Origin: Taiwanofungus camphoratus
Lineage: Eukaryota; Basidiomycota; Agaricomycetes; Polyporales; Taiwanofungaceae
Length of the DNA: 64,000 nt
Assembly (NCBI GenBank): GCA_003999685.1
Contig: CP021231.1
Location: 1,116,001-1,180,000 of the forward strand
Reading direction: 5' to 3'
This document shows, piece after piece, positions 47,983-61,300 of this stretch. The notes under the pieces were generated by a model. That model was given only the letters and a program-made list of their open reading frames with translations. It was not told the DNA's origin and did not search any database. The position numbers and the translations under genes are program-made. How positions within the stretch are numbered: the first letter of the stretch is position 1; every line of letters begins with the position of its first letter.

Positions 47983-48637
47983 CGGCTCAGGTGCAGGCTC
48001 GGGCTCGGAAATAAGAATAAGTTATCGATGATATAATATGCGCGATGTAACGGTCCTCCCCGCAAGCGTCAGCCGCTGGTACGTGGCCTGGCCTGAGATC
48101 CTCGCCACTGAAGCTGGATGGGAGAGTGGAGTCGAAGCCGGAGAGTCGTGCGCAATACGAGCGCGCCATGGCCGGCGAGGGGGAATATATATGTTTAGGC
48201 TCATGCACCCGCTATGGCGACCTGGGGGGGTTCGCCGCGCGCTGGTGAGAATCTGCGAATATCAGAAGGGCAAAAGGTTGGCCCATGTGCGTGACGGCGA
48301 GAGGCCGCTAAAGATAGGCGCGGGGCGTGCGTCCGATACACACGAGCACGGCGCCATGCCTAGTATGTTTGTTTCTTTTTCAGTGTCACGAGCAGGAGGG
48401 CTTGTGCGGTGTCGCGAGAGCCATGACCGTCGGGTTGTCGAGGAGAAACACCATTGACAAAAAGCGATAGCTAGAGACAATTAGGGGGAGGAGGGACAAT
48501 TGTCAAACGTTGCGATGATCGGCGTGGGCCATGTGGTGTGCGATCACCCGCGCCGGGGTATAAAGACAGCCCTCGTCGTGCATTCCTTGTTCTACAACAT
48601 CGCTCAGCCTGCGCTGAGAACTGAGAACTAAGTACTG

Positions 48638-48952
48638 ATGACTGGTGTCGTACGACGTGCTGATCTCATTCCTCCGTATACGGCTGTGCCTTGCCTCATG
48701 CTAGTACTCATCTTCACCATCCTTTATCCTTATATTGCAGTAGCCTGCAGACAGGCTACACACCGCTGCGAAGCTCTTAGCTCTTACGAAGACTGGACAT
48801 CTGCATCTCGTGCCGCAACTACCTTGCGAGGCCCGTTCCGGTCCTGGACGTCCGTTTACGCAGCGAAACGGACGTCAGGACCAGAAAGTGCACCGCAATG
48901 TGGGCCAAAGCCAGCTATGCTAGTCCCTCGTGGCTCACCGCGGAGCCTCTAG
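48638..48952 (+). CDS. Possible small protein downstream of a TATA box
   Basis: TATAAAG at 48559-48565 lies about 73 bp before an ATG at 48638 that opens a 104-codon frame. Near the start is a hydrophobic helix (VPCLMLVLIFTILYPYIAVA), which could be a signal peptide or membrane anchor. The C-terminal half contains the inverted repeat at 48840-48882. No homologous family is recognised and it may not be translated, or it may be a first exon only. Confidence 0.25.
   Translation: MTGVVRRADLIPPYTAVPCLMLVLIFTILYPYIAVACRQATHRCEALSSYEDWTSASRAATTLRGPFRSWTSVYAAKRTSGPESAPQCGPKPAMLVPRGSPRSL
48840..48882. repeat. Near-perfect hairpin, 17 bp stem with one bulge
   Basis: GGTCCTGGACGTCCGTTT at 48840-48857 pairs with AAACGGACGTCAGGACC at 48866-48882 with one bulged G. 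The loop is 8 nt. No protein-level reason explains it. It may be a small inverted-repeat remnant. Confidence 0.6.
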
Positions 48953-50017
48953 ATGCAGTGTGGGCGACAAGAAGAACGTTCAGATAGAGACCAAGTGCAA
49001 CCGGCTTTGCCATGTACGTACGTTCGTCGCTGCCCGTTGTACACTCACCGTCCCGTGTGCCGTGATCAGTCGTCTCGCTTGTTGTGTTGGGCCATCCTGC
49101 CCGCTCTATCGCCGTCCGCGGGCCTTCAGCTTGCTGCCGCGCCCGAAGCGGCTGTCGCCCAATCTGAGACTGCTACCTTCACAATAGCAGCCTCACCCGT
49201 GCATCCTCGAACGAAGCACATGACAAGTCGAGAAACTAGTAACACGGGCTCCACATTCTCAGGTGGTGGTTGGGCCTGGTCAGCAGCTCGGACTTGGTGT
49301 GCCTGCCTCACCCTGCACACCTTGGCACTGTATTCGTAAGTGAGTATGGTCTGATGGATTTATCTGATGTCTTCAAGCAGGCTGCAGATACGAGGCTGCC
49401 GTAGTCACAGACCCACTTCATGCAGTCGTCTATGCTGCAATATGCGTATCCCAACGGAGCAGTGTCTCTGGTCATGTCTCCATCTCAAGACCAGTCCGAG
49501 CACTCATGAGCCGTCGCGAACGTGCCTCCACTCGGCAGCGCTCCCTTGGAAGGACGGGCTTCGGCCCTTGCTATCAAGGCAGCCGCCGTCGGGCCTGTCC
49601 AAGTCCCACGTTGTATTTTCACGAAGGTGACCTTTTACCGGTCTTGACAACTGCAGAGCTTGAGTTTTCTGAGCCACGTTCGAATTCGCACCGCATGCAT
49701 GCTGCACCCACTCTTCTCAAACTGCCAAACGTGATGCTCTGCTATATCGTACATCGCGAGGGAAGTTCAGACGAATGAGGCAACCTTGGTGTAAAAGGGC
49801 CAGCCGAAAGCGGCAGACCAGAACCCGCGGGGTTCGCATGTCACACGCGGGCCGCTCCTCACTACTGGCCCGACCACCGACAGACACACCAACGTACATG
49901 GGGTAGCAAGCCGGCAGCCGCTACGCAAAGTGACGGGACGCACAGTCGGCACACCTCTTCGTCCATCAAAGTCCACAATGCATCGACAAATACAGCGCGT
50001 CCCACACTAGTGCGTTC
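48953..50017. other. Intergenic region without a supported gene
   Basis: Short frames only, no domain or repeat found. It contains the 3' flank of the MFS transporter gene. Confidence 0.4.
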
Positions 50018-52579
50018 CTACGTCCCGACCGTCCCTGCGATGACGTTGAGACGCACGCCCCACTCGACGCCGAGCCCGAACATGACCCAGCCCACGACAA
50101 TGATCGCCGCCCCGCCCGCCAGGCACGCCCACCGCGCCCACCTGAGCCGCGCGTCCGGCGCCTTCAGCTGGCGCTCCTTCTCCTTCGTCTCGTCCGCCTC
50201 CTCTCCGTCTCTTTCCCCCCCGCTTTCCTCCTTCTCCCCGTCCCTGCTGCATTCCTCCCTCGCGCCGCCCAGCGTGAGCCCCGTCATCCGGGCGAGCCGC
50301 TCGACCTCCGCAGGAAGGGCGCGCGGCGAGACCTGCGAGAGGCGCGCGGCGGGGAGGAGCGCGGGTGCGAGGTAGGCGACGAGCAGGAGCGCGCCGGAGA
50401 CCGCGACGGAGATGAACGCGTACGCGAGCCAGAGCGACACGGCGGGGTCGAGGGAGTCCGTGGGCGACTCGTCCTGCAGCTGCCCCGCCGCCGTCGTGAT
50501 GATCACGATGGACGCCTGCACGACGGATTCTGCGAGGCGAGCGGTGTCCGTCAGTTCAACGAGCTACAGAACGGATGCTGCGAGACCACCGACTTTTTAT
50601 GGCGAAGCTGTCGGCATTGGGTGCGTTAGCGTCCATCCCGGCGGATCATCGGTGGGCAACTCACCCCGTTGCATAGTCTTGTGGGTCCGGGATAATGGTG
50701 CGGATGATCTCGACTTGTGGTGCGGGAGTGACAGTCTACCGCATGCATACAGCGCGGCGCTCAGGAGGGTGTTCATGCAATGCGCTTACCTGTGATAAAG
50801 CATAGAACACATATGCCGCCACTAGAAAAAAGGTGGACATGAAGATTCACAAGGTCAAGGCGTCTGGAAATCCGTGCTTACCGAAGCTCGGAACGGAGTG
50901 CGAGAACTTCAGGAGCAGCATAGAGAGAAGGAAGGTGAGGCCGGAGATGAAGACTGCAGGTGCCCGCATCAGTTGAAGAGGACTTCGGTGAACAGGAGAA
51001 GAGTACGTACGGAGCCCTATCCGCTGGCCGAAGGCATCAATGTAGATGCCCAAGAACGGCGTCAAGCACGCAGGCAGCAGAAGGTAGAAGCTAGATACCC
51101 ATCCCCCAATGACCGCGCCCTTCTTCAGCCTCTGTTGCGCGAATTGTCTGTGCACCGCAACGGGGTTGGGAGCCAGTCACAAATGAGACACCATCTGCAC
51201 GGACAAAATTTGCGCAGCGCGCACTCACGTCGAGATCGAAATGAACGACTGCACGCCCGCATTCTCGAACACCGAAAACAGCACCACGATCCAGTATGTC
51301 AGCGGCAGGCGCTGCACGGCGCGCAGCCTGAACACGTTTTTGCGGGTGCCCGTGTGCCGGCGCCCGTTCGTCTGGTCTGTCACGTCGTAGCGTGCGCGCA
51401 GGAAGCGGTCGAGCACGACGACGCTCGCGGCGCAGAGGAAGGAGAAGAGCGCGATCGCCGCGCTGATCCAGAGCGCGTAAGCATATGAGCCGAGCTGAGT
51501 CGCGATCACATTCGCGGTCGACTGGCCCGTGAACTGCGCGAGGTTCGCGACGCCCCTGCGTCGGACGGTCAGCGGGTCCAGCGGAAAGAACGGGGTGAGG
51601 AGCTGGCGTACCATATCGCGCCTGCGGACGGAAATCAAGTTGCGCGCGTGAGCAGATGGGGTTAGGCATCAAGATCGAGAGGCCAGGCACGCACCAACGG
51701 AGCTTGCGAACCCGCGCCCGGGCGCAAAGTACGTTGTGAAGATGCGGTGCTGCGCGTTGTCGAGCGAGCCGTCGCCGATTGCGGCGACCACCTTCCCAAC
51801 GATAAGCAGCGTGTAGCTGTTGAGGTTGTTCGTCGCCGCGCCGGCCTGCACTAATGTGCCGGCGAGGTGGAAGGCCGCGAAGACGACGGACATGGGCGCA
51901 CCTCCCCAGCGGTCGATGAAGAAGCCAAAGCCGATGCAGAGGAAAGTGTTCATCTGGGTGGAGGAGCAAGTCAGTGCTGGATATTCAGCAGATGCACATG
52001 AGATGGGTTGGGCTGGTAGTGTAGCTCACCAGATTAGTGATGGCAATCTGGTGATTCCTCGTTCAGTTATGAATTGCTGCCATGGGTAAAAACAAGCGGA
52101 CGTACCAATGTCGCAAATTGAGAATTATTGATGTGCGTTTCCTTCTCAATTGTTGTTTTCAAAGCTCTGCGCGGGAGCGGCCCATCAGCGAGAGCCAAGG
52201 AGGAAAAAAACCATGCTGAAGACGAACATAATGAGGCCCTAATTACGAGTCATGTGAGACGGCATATTGGGGAGGAATCGGAGAGCTTACATTCGACCAG
52301 TGATTTCCAACTGAGAAAAAAAGGATAGACGTCAACGAAACGCGGCATATGATAATGAATATGTTTACAGGTGCACAAGCATGTTAATATAATCATAAGG
52401 AGCTGCCAGCCTACAGGCAATGGGCGTCTGGTTGGCGAGAAAGAGTCGGATAGGTCTTCGGACGGTCTGTCGTCTTGGCATGACCCTGAGTCCTTAGAGG
52501 GATAGGATGCATTGTCCTCAACGTCGGGCCCAACGTTCTCGGCCTGTATTGACAAGCGGGCGGCCTGTTGAACAGGCAT
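50018..52579 (-). CDS. Major facilitator superfamily transporter, MFSD1-like
   Basis: The start is ATG 52579 (MPVQQAARLSI), which gives a hydrophilic N-terminus before the first helix (LPVGWQLLMIILTCLCT). Several small exons then give NHWSN, LIMFVFSM and MNTFLCIGFGFFIDRWGGAP. The last contains the D-R-W-G motif between helices 2 and 3 of MFS proteins. Continuing segments read VVFAAFHLAGTLVQAG, LLIVGKVVAAIGDGSLDNAQ and ALWISAAIALFSFLCAASVV. Later ones read YWIVVLFSVFENAGVQSFIS, AVIGGWVSSFYLLLPACLTP and VFISGLTFLLSMLLLKFSH. The last exon (from about 50510) has two further helices around a charged loop rich in Glu and Lys. The overall pattern is that of MFSD1-type (lysosomal dipeptide) transporters. 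The substrate is inferred by family only. About eight introns were read approximately. Confidence 0.72.
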
Positions 52580-54245
52580 CACTACTGGAGAGGAGAGGGT
52601 GGGACAGGGCAAGCCTCAATCAGCAAACTGGTCATCTTATCAGATACTGAGACGGCAGCAGATGCGATCTTCTCCTGAATCTGCCGTGCCGTGAGGGGAA
52701 GAATGGTTTGCATGGAGGAGCGTTTGGCCAGGACAGAACCGGGAGTATGTACAGATTGTTTGCAGTCTGGAGTGACATCTAAAAATAGAACGGACCCGTC
52801 AGTGATCGACCCGCTGGCAAAAATAGACGACACAGTAGTGGTACCTCCGATTAGCCTTTTGCAAGCCCTGCTGCTCTTGTCCACAAAGCATTCACCCGCT
52901 TGCCCACAGTCCTGAGCCTTTGCAACGACGGCTGCGCACAAGACGTAGAACGATGATCGCCGCACACACAATTGAATGGGCCCGCGGTGCTGGACATTGG
53001 CCGCCAAAGGGAGGAAAGGCGGGATGTTTTTTTTGTTTTTTGCTGGTTCTATAAATAGCTTTGTGCGGCCTAGTCTTATCTGATAATCAGTTCCGGCTTA
53101 TCAGTGTGATTAGAAGCCATGCGAGCACCACGCAAGGCGCTCACTCGCGACAGCGCCTGCACCGATAATCCCAACCGCCACCGAAATTACCGCACAAAAC
53201 CCCCATCGTGCCCTGACAATCACTCTATCGAACCCTTTCATAAAAGTGCAAGGAAGGCGAGGAGCAGTGCCTGCAAGGACATCGACGTATTGCTATCGAG
53301 GCTAGAAGCATCTCCTCAATGACCGGCAGCAGTGCTGACCATTCCAGGGCACCAAAACATTTCGACGCACACAGAAGCACTGTGCAGGTGAGAAACATAT
53401 TGTATACGCGGACGAGGGTGATCAGGCGCGAGGTACGCCAGCGAATGGACACATCGCCATTCGTCGGGGCTAGTGAGGCGTCTAGGTGGTGCGGAATGCG
53501 CTCATGGTGATTTGATGAGGACGCGGCGTAGATATGGAGCAGGCGTGTCATCTATCCAAGCTCGCGGGCGAATAGGGACTCCTAGCGCGCATAGCGATAT
53601 GAAGATCATGCTGCCGTCGATAGCGTCTGACAGCATCGGAGCAAATCACGCGAGAAGACCAGGTTTCTTGACTGCGGCTGTCTCGCAGATTGAAGACAGC
53701 GTCAGGCGACATCGGTCGTCCAGACACGACGAAACTTGCCATGGTGACTTAGTCTTGCCACATACTCAAAGCTGGAGCGTATGAACAACTTCAACCCTCA
53801 GTGTCTACAGTTCGCCCGAGCACCAGCGGACGTCTGTGATCGAGCACGCACCTAACCTCAGGCCCACGTTATGACCACCGTCAGCCGCATGCAAGCGCCC
53901 TGTTATACACCGCCTCGCCCTATGTAGGTCCGCATCAGCCTCCAGCGCGCACTCTAACCGCGCCAGTCATCTCGCCAGCAGAGTGGAAAACCAGCCGAGG
54001 CACCGTCTGCCACCCAATTTCCGAGATGTCGGTGTGCATGAACTCATAATTATGGAGCCTTCGAACCGGCTAGTGGCCTAGGCCATCGGCGTTGTATGTG
54101 TGTCCTATGCGAAGGCTCGACGTAGAATTATCCCCTATCGGCAAGTGATGATAGGATCCCGGATGGACGCCGTCCGAACGGAAGGCAATATGCGGTTCCA
54201 TAGCTCCGGCGAGCACTTCCGCACGCAGAGCGCCGGCGCTCCGCT
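52580..54245. other. Intergenic region without a supported gene
   Basis: A TATAAATA at 53050-53057 precedes an ATG at 53119 whose 67-codon frame has no recognisable feature. Nothing else here is supported. Confidence 0.35.
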
Positions 54246-57200
54246 CACGACTTAATGCAGCCATGCGAAGAGCAGCGCAACGCAGAAGACGCACAGATCC
54301 TGTATCTTCACACTTCGAAACGCATGCCTTGGAAGTGATGCATGATGGGCGATCACCAAAAGCTCCGGGCAATTTCTCGACAAGCCTCAAGAGAGCCCTT
54401 CCTCCGCGCCGGTCCCCGAGTAATACAAGCGAGCACACGATCAGAATGTGCCATCCCGATGTCAAGCCGTCCGCCGAGTGCTGTGAGATTAGAGCGGCAC
54501 GCTACCCTCGACTTGGAGTTCGCATCAGATTCGGTTCGTCCCCATACATATGAAGACTGCGAAGCACCGCGACATCGCGTACGGACATCGATAAAGGCCG
54601 ACTATCGTTTCTGGACTGAATAGCCAATGATAGGAAATAAATACTCATATGAAGTGGCCGCGAGGAAATGCCGGTGTTGTCATCAAATTCGTAAAGGGAG
54701 GAGGCCACCACATTGCCTACTTGAATTCAATTGGTCGGTGTGAAGAACGGGACGCTCCTGGTGCTTTCGAGAGATCGAGAAGCAGGGGTTGTCAGCTATC
54801 AACGGATATAGAATGTCAATCAGTCTGGAAATCAACTCGGCGAGTCAGATACAGTGCGCTCAGCAGTTACCAACATAGATGGGGACTGGTTCCAAGTTGA
54901 AGAGGCAAGTTGGAAGCGCCGAGACATCTGAATCCATGAGGCATGAAGTTCCCAGCAGAGTGCGTGTATTGCGAAGATACGCACGAGGTCTGCGAGCATC
55001 GCACAAGACGGAATCCTATTGCTGCATCTCACCTCAGCTGCCAAGCACGATGCGTGAAGACGTAGGTTCGAGAACACTTCACTCGACTGGCCGTGCGTGG
55101 ACCTTCAACAGACAACGTTGGACCGGTCTACGTAGCAACTGAGGCGGAATTCGGTACACACCAGCCAGGGGTCCACATCTGAGCGTCCAGTCCTGTCAAC
55201 TTCGGGAATAACCCTACTTCGAGCCCGTGTGCGGCATTGCTGTGCCGCCGTCAGGACCGGAACGCGACCCCTTCGAGACGCGAAAGCCGCGGGAGGGACA
55301 TGTGGTGAGTACGTGGTCGGTGTTAGATCATCCGATGGTAGAATGTTTGGATCAGAATGCCTGGTCCAGTTCGGCGTATTTGATCAGAGACAATAATGCA
55401 AATGTGCTACCAGAGTCAGCAGCGGGGTCCACAAAGTAGACAACCAGGCCGTTCTTAGGGGTAAGGCTCGGAGTGACCCTTATCCAATCATGATATAGAT
55501 TTATGGAACGAACTTATTAATATGTTCTCACGTTGACTCCGTGAGCTATCCTGAGGAGCCTGGGAAACGTCGATGCGGAGGAAGAAGACGACATTTGTCA
55601 CCCGGCTAGCCTGACTGAAGTTTGCGGTGCGACAAGCCTCAGATTTTGAAGGCAACTATTAGCCATGATGATATTCAGCTATTTGCTGGTGTTCTAACCT
55701 TATCGGCCTTATTACGAATATTGAAGGTAAGATGGACCAACAAAACGACAGAACACACCTTTGACGGCATCATCGAGGCAAAGGGCCTGGATCACCTTTC
55801 CGACTGAAGCAAGGGTTTAATGCCGGCTCAGAAGAGGTGTCTTCAGAGTGCAGATAATTCAAATGGATCCTTGAGTGCCGTGAACGGCAGACGAAGCGTG
55901 CACCTGCAACTTGAAGCGAAGCCGCTATCGGTTCCTTCCCAAAGAAGTGTGGAAAAATATGATCACTGGAACTCGAGGTGGTCAGGTCCAAATTTAGTGC
56001 TACGCCGCATAATTTGGACTATGAGGAGCCCATACTCGATAACTCCATAATAAAATCTGTTCATGTACTGGTCGTACAGCTACCGGGTGTATAGTGAGTA
56101 GGTCCAAGCAGGGCAAGGACTTCGATCGTGGTGTTGTGAAAGAAATGGATTGAGCTTGAAATCTTCAGCTTGATCAACATATTACCGTGACCATCGATCA
56201 CGAGCATGTGATCAAGCGCGTCCCTTTCAAATTAGACTTAGGAGACGTTCTATGATGCTACTTCCACCATATGGAGTGAAGAAACGTCGGCGTTCGCGAT
56301 TGGTTTACTCAACTCACTCAGTGCGCCGCTTCTTGACTGCAACGACATGCGTAAAACTGTGCGTACGGCCCGTCACAAAAGACCACGCGCACCCACCGCA
56401 AGAATAAGTAATAACACCTTCCATCATGGATGAGAATATCTCCATTTGCCAAAAGCTGTGGGTAAAGAATCGTCGAAAGTGTGCATCCGAAATCATGATA
56501 TCGCATACCGCTCGTGACCGTCCACGCTGCAAGAGGTTTAAAAGCATCTCACAGACATTCACAAGCACCTCAACTCGAGAATGGTCGTCCTCGATATCCT
56601 CACAACATTTGGTCTCTTCCTGGGTCTCGGGCAGGTGGTCGGAGCACAGGGTCCCTACCCAGGCCAGATCAAAAATCTTGTGACATTCGGCGACTCCTAC
56701 TCGGACGTCGTGAGTACCTATTAGCTCTATTTCAACCATTCTACTCACATGCGGACGAGACACATAGTATGTCCCAGGCGACAATGCTACCGCATGGCCC
56801 GTCTATGCGGCTATGTATGGCAACTTCACTCTGTATCCCTTCGCACGTTCGGGTGCAACCTGCTCCAACTATCTCACGTACAGGCCGTCACCGTCCGTAC
56901 TCGAGAGCCAGCTCCCAACGTACTTCACAGAGAAGAATAATGGATCATTGGAGCTAGATCCCAACGAGACAATGTACACACTCTGGATTGGGACGAACGA
57001 CGTCGGAGCGGGAGCGCTTCTGACAGGACAGCAAACGACTGGTGTGACATTAGTGAACACAACCAGTTGCGGAATCGAATGGGTCAAAGCATTGTACGCA
57101 AGCGGGGCAAGAAACTTCGTCTTCCAAAATGTGAGTTCGAACATGTCTGCATCAGGCTTTGAACGGACCTTGACGTACGTACATAGATGTTACCCCTGCA

Positions 57201-58315
57201 AAGAACGATCTACTACTCGGCGGATTCATATCCGAATCGTTACTGGACGGCCCAGCGGAACACGACCGAATGGAATGTTTTCATGACCGAGATTACTAAT
57301 GCAGGTAATAGCCTGTCTGCAAACATGCTGCAGGCTCTGGTGCCGAATCTTACGGGAGCTCATCTTGGTGCGCTACTTGTCACACCTCAGACTCGAGGAG
57401 ACTGACACAACAATACGAAGGCTTGTTCGACTCGTATGGCTTGATCGAAGATGTACTCACCTACCCGCAGAACTACATGAACGGCACCGCGCCCCTCAAT
57501 ACGACGGGTTGCATCCGGTCATGCGTGTACAAAGTGAACGAGAGCACATCAGACACAGGGGATTGCACGATAGCCGAGGGATCCGCGCGCGACAGCTTCG
57601 TGTGGTACGTTTCGCATGAGTATTCTTCATTCTGTGTTATTGACATGTCGCATCCTGCAGGTATGATGAGGTACACCCTTCTGAGCAGACAGATAGAGTT
57701 ATTGCTAGGGAAATTGCGAGTGCTATCGCTGGAAATTCAAGCGATTGGATATCATGGTTGAGCTAGACGGACGGACGGAATAGGACAGTATTGCTAAGGC
57801 TGTGTAGACGATCAAGGTGCCATAGCGAGGGAAATGTGTGCTTACATCACACATCGTGGAAGCCGCATCCTCTTCGCACGAGTTATTATAAGGGGCTAGA
57901 ACATAACAGCTGTCAGTTACGTGCACGACACTATATGTGGTATGCTCAGGAAACGGACTATAGGCACATTTATCCATACACGAGAGACATTATACTTGAT
58001 AGAAACAACACGAACTTTACGCCAGAGAAAATCCCGATTCCCTACTGCCAAGATAACCATACACATTCGCATATGACGCCGCGTACAACCTAAGCTGTCA
58101 ATATTCAGGGTCTGCCTCAGTCGAACTGGGTCCGTCAATCATGACATAGACACTCAGCAGTTGGCACGTGGAATGGAATCAAAGGAAAACAAAGCGACAA
58201 ACATTTTTGAACAAGCGTACGCGCCGACCAGAGGCTATACATGAGTCCTTGCATGACGGCGTATTGCAACAAACCGACGCACTTCGCAAGCTTGCACATG
58301 GGCATCGGGCATGCA
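54246..58315. repeat. Tandem duplication, unit 1 (about 4.07 kb)
   Basis: The unit starts at CACGACTTAA (54246) and aligns with the segment starting at 58316. The match begins with GCGAAGAGCAGCGCAACGCA in both. It continues through non-coding DNA, a conserved promoter, the CE16 gene and its 3' flank. It ends with a segment (58165-58315) that matches the end of unit 2 (61960-62099). Unit 2 is about 290 bp shorter, by indels in non-coding DNA. The 2.3 kb before each CE16 gene contains no supported gene. Confidence 0.8.
56581..57766 (+). CDS. Secreted CE16-type acetylesterase (SGNH/GDSL), copy 1
   Basis: Exons 56581-56709, 56768-57130, 57187-57367, 57421-57604 and 57661-57766 total 963 nt, encoding 320 residues. 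A signal peptide (MVVLDILTTFGLFLGLGQVV) precedes the catalytic GDSYSD with Ser39. Block II is SGATCSN at 71-77, block III is GTND at 118-121, and the C-terminal D-x-x-H is YDEVHPSEQ with Asp288 and His291. All SGNH catalytic residues are thus present. CE16 enzymes remove acetyl groups from hemicellulose fragments and help wood and plant-litter decay. Several N-glycosylation sites (NAT, NFT, NGS, NET) support secretion. A TTTAAAA box about 45 bp upstream is conserved in copy 2. The enzyme class is firm. The exact substrate is inferred. Confidence 0.9.
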
Positions 58316-61300
58316 CACGACTTAACGCAGTCATGCGAAGAGCAGCGCAACGCAGAAGACGCACAGATCCTGCATCTTCACACTTCGAAATGCATGCTTT
58401 CGAAGTGATGCATGATGGGCGATCACCACAAGCTCCGGGCGAGTTCTTGACAAGCCTCAAGGAACGAGAGCCCGTCCTCTGCGCCGGTCCCCTAGTAATA
58501 CTAGCGAGCATACGATCAGAAGATGCCATCCCGACGTCAAGCCGTCCACTTCGTGTTGCAGCGATGTGATAATAGAGCGGCGCACTACCCTTGAGTTCAC
58601 GTAAGATTCGGCGTGTCTCTATATATATAAGACTGGTAGTAGCAAAGCACTGCGACATCGCCTACGGATATCGATGGAGGCCGGCTATTGTTTCTGGGCT
58701 GGATAGCCAATGATCAGAGATAAATATCAAGTGTCCGTGAGGCAATGTTGGTGGTGGCGCCGTCAAACTCGTGAAGGGAGGGAGGAGGCCGCATATTGCC
58801 GGCTTGAATTCGATTGGTCGGTGTGAAGAAGGGGACGTCCCTAGCGCTTTCGAGATATTGAGAAGCAGAGGTTGTCGGCTGACAACGAACACAGAATGTC
58901 AATCAGTTTGAAAATCAACTCGGCAAGTCTGATGTAGTGCGCTCAGCAGTCGCCAACATAGATGGGGACTGGTTCCAAGTTGAAGAGGCAGCCTGGAAGC
59001 GCCGAGACATGTAAATTCATGAGGCATAAAGTTCCAAGCAAAGTGCGTGCATTGCAAAGATACGCATGAGGTCTGCGAGCATTGCGCAAGGCAGAGTCCC
59101 ATTGCTGTACTCACCTCAATTGCCGAGCACGATTCGTGAAAGTGGCGTAGGTTCGAGAACACTTCATTGGACTGACCGTGCATGGACCTTCAACGGACAA
59201 CGTTGAACCGGTCTACATAGCAACTGAGACAGATTTCAGTACACACCGGCCAGGAGTCCACACCCGAGCGCCTAGTCCTGACAACTTCAGGAATAACCCT
59301 ATTTGGAGCCCATGTGCGACTCCATTGGCTATCCTGAGGAGCCTGGAGACGCGGACGCGCAGGAGGGAAGAAACAGAACATCTGTCACCCGGCTAGCCTG
59401 ACTAAAGTTTGCGGTGCGACAAGCCTCCGCCTCAGATTTTGAAGGCAACTATCAGCCATGATGGTAATCAGCTGTTTGCTGGTGTTCTAACGAATACTCA
59501 GGGTAAGATGGACCAACGAAACGACCGAACACACCTTTGACGACATCATCGAGGCAAAGAGCCTGGATCACCTTTCCGACTGAAGCAAGGGTTTAACGAC
59601 GACTCAAAAGCGGTGTCTCGAGAGTGCAGATGATTCAAATGGATCCGTGCCATGAACGGCAGACAGAGCGTGCGCCTGCAACTTGAAGCCAAGTCGCTAT
59701 CGATTCCTGTGATCCCAAAGAAGTATGGGAAACATGATTGCTGGAGTTCGGGGTCGCCAGGTCCAAATTTAGTGCAAGCAATACGCTACACAATGTGGAC
59801 TATGAGGAGCTCAAACTCGATAGCTCCATGATATCATCTGTGCGAGTAGTCGTATAGCCACTGGGTGTATAGTGAGTTAGTCCAAGTAGGCAAAGAAGGA
59901 CTTCGATCATGGTATTGTAAAAGAAAAGGATCGAGCTCGAAATCTTCAGCTTGATCAACCCAAATAAGATATAAGCGTGACAACAGATCACGAGGATGTG
60001 ACCGAGCGCGTTCCTTTCAAATTAGACTTGGGAGTCACTGACGTCCTATGACACTACTTCCACCATATGGAGTGGAGAAACGTCGGCGTTCGCGATCGAT
60101 TTACTCAACTTACTCGGTACACCGCTCCCTGGCTGCAACGACATGCCTAAACTGCGCGTACGGTCCGTCACAAAAGATCACGCGCACCCACAGGCCCGAA
60201 CGAATAAATAATAACAGCTTCCATCATGATGAGTATCTCCATTTGCCAAAAGCTGTGGGTAAAAAATCGTCGAAAGTGTGCATCCGAAATATCGCATACC
60301 ACTCGTGACCGTCCACGCTGCAAGAGGTTTAAAAGCATCTCACAGACATTCACAAGCACCTCAACTCGAGAATGGTCGTCCTCGATATCCTCACAACATT
60401 TGGTCTCTTCCTGGGTCTCGGGCAGGTGGTCGGAGCACAGGGTCCCTACCCAGGCCAGATCAAAAATCTTGTGACATTCGGCGACTCCTACTCGGACGTT
60501 GTGAGTACCTATTAGCTCTATTTCAACCATTCTACTCACATGCGGACGAGACACATAGTATGTCCCAGGCGACAATGCTACCGCATGGCCCGTCTATGCG
60601 GCTATGTATGGCAACTTCACTCTGTATCCCTTTGCACGTTCGGGTGCTACGTGCTCCAACTATCTCACATACAAGCCGTTTCCGTCCGTATTCGAGAGCC
60701 AGCTCCCAACGTACTTCACAGAGAAGTATAATGGATCCTTAGAGCTAGATCCCAACGAGACAATGTACACACTCTGGATCGGGACGAACGATGTCGGAGT
60801 GGGAGCGCTTCTGACAGGACAGCAAACGACTGGTGTGACATTAGCGAACACAATCGGTTGCGCAATCGAGTGGGTCAAAGTTCTGTACACAAGCGGGGCA
60901 AGAAACTTCGTCTTCCAGAACGTGAGTTCGGATACGGATCTATTAGGGTTTGAACGTACCTTAATGTACGTACGTAGATGCTACCCCTGCAGAGAACGAT
61001 CCTCTATTCGGCGGATTCATATCCGAATCGTTACTGGACGGCCCAGCGGAACACGACCGAATGGAATGTTTTCATGACCGAGATTACCAATACGGGTAAC
61101 AGCTTGTCTGCAAACATATTGCAGGCTCTGGTGCCGAATCTTACGGGAGCTCATATTGGTGCGCCACTTGTCACACCTTAGACTCGAGGTGACTGACACA
61201 ACAATACGAAGGCTTGTTCGACTCGTATGGCTTGATCGAAGATGTACTCACTTACCCGCAAAACTACATGAACGGCACCGCGCCCCTCAATACGACGGGT

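Noticed and set aside
52582-53007. 141-codon minus frame upstream of the MFS gene
   Set aside because: It begins at a TTG rather than an ATG, has no domain and overlaps the presumed promoter of the transporter.
61159-61211. Stop codon TAG (CCTTAGACT) in CE16 copy 2, suggesting a pseudogene
   Set aside because: It lies inside the fourth-exon-preceding intron (GTGCGC...CGAAG). The spliced frame is open with the same exon lengths as copy 1.
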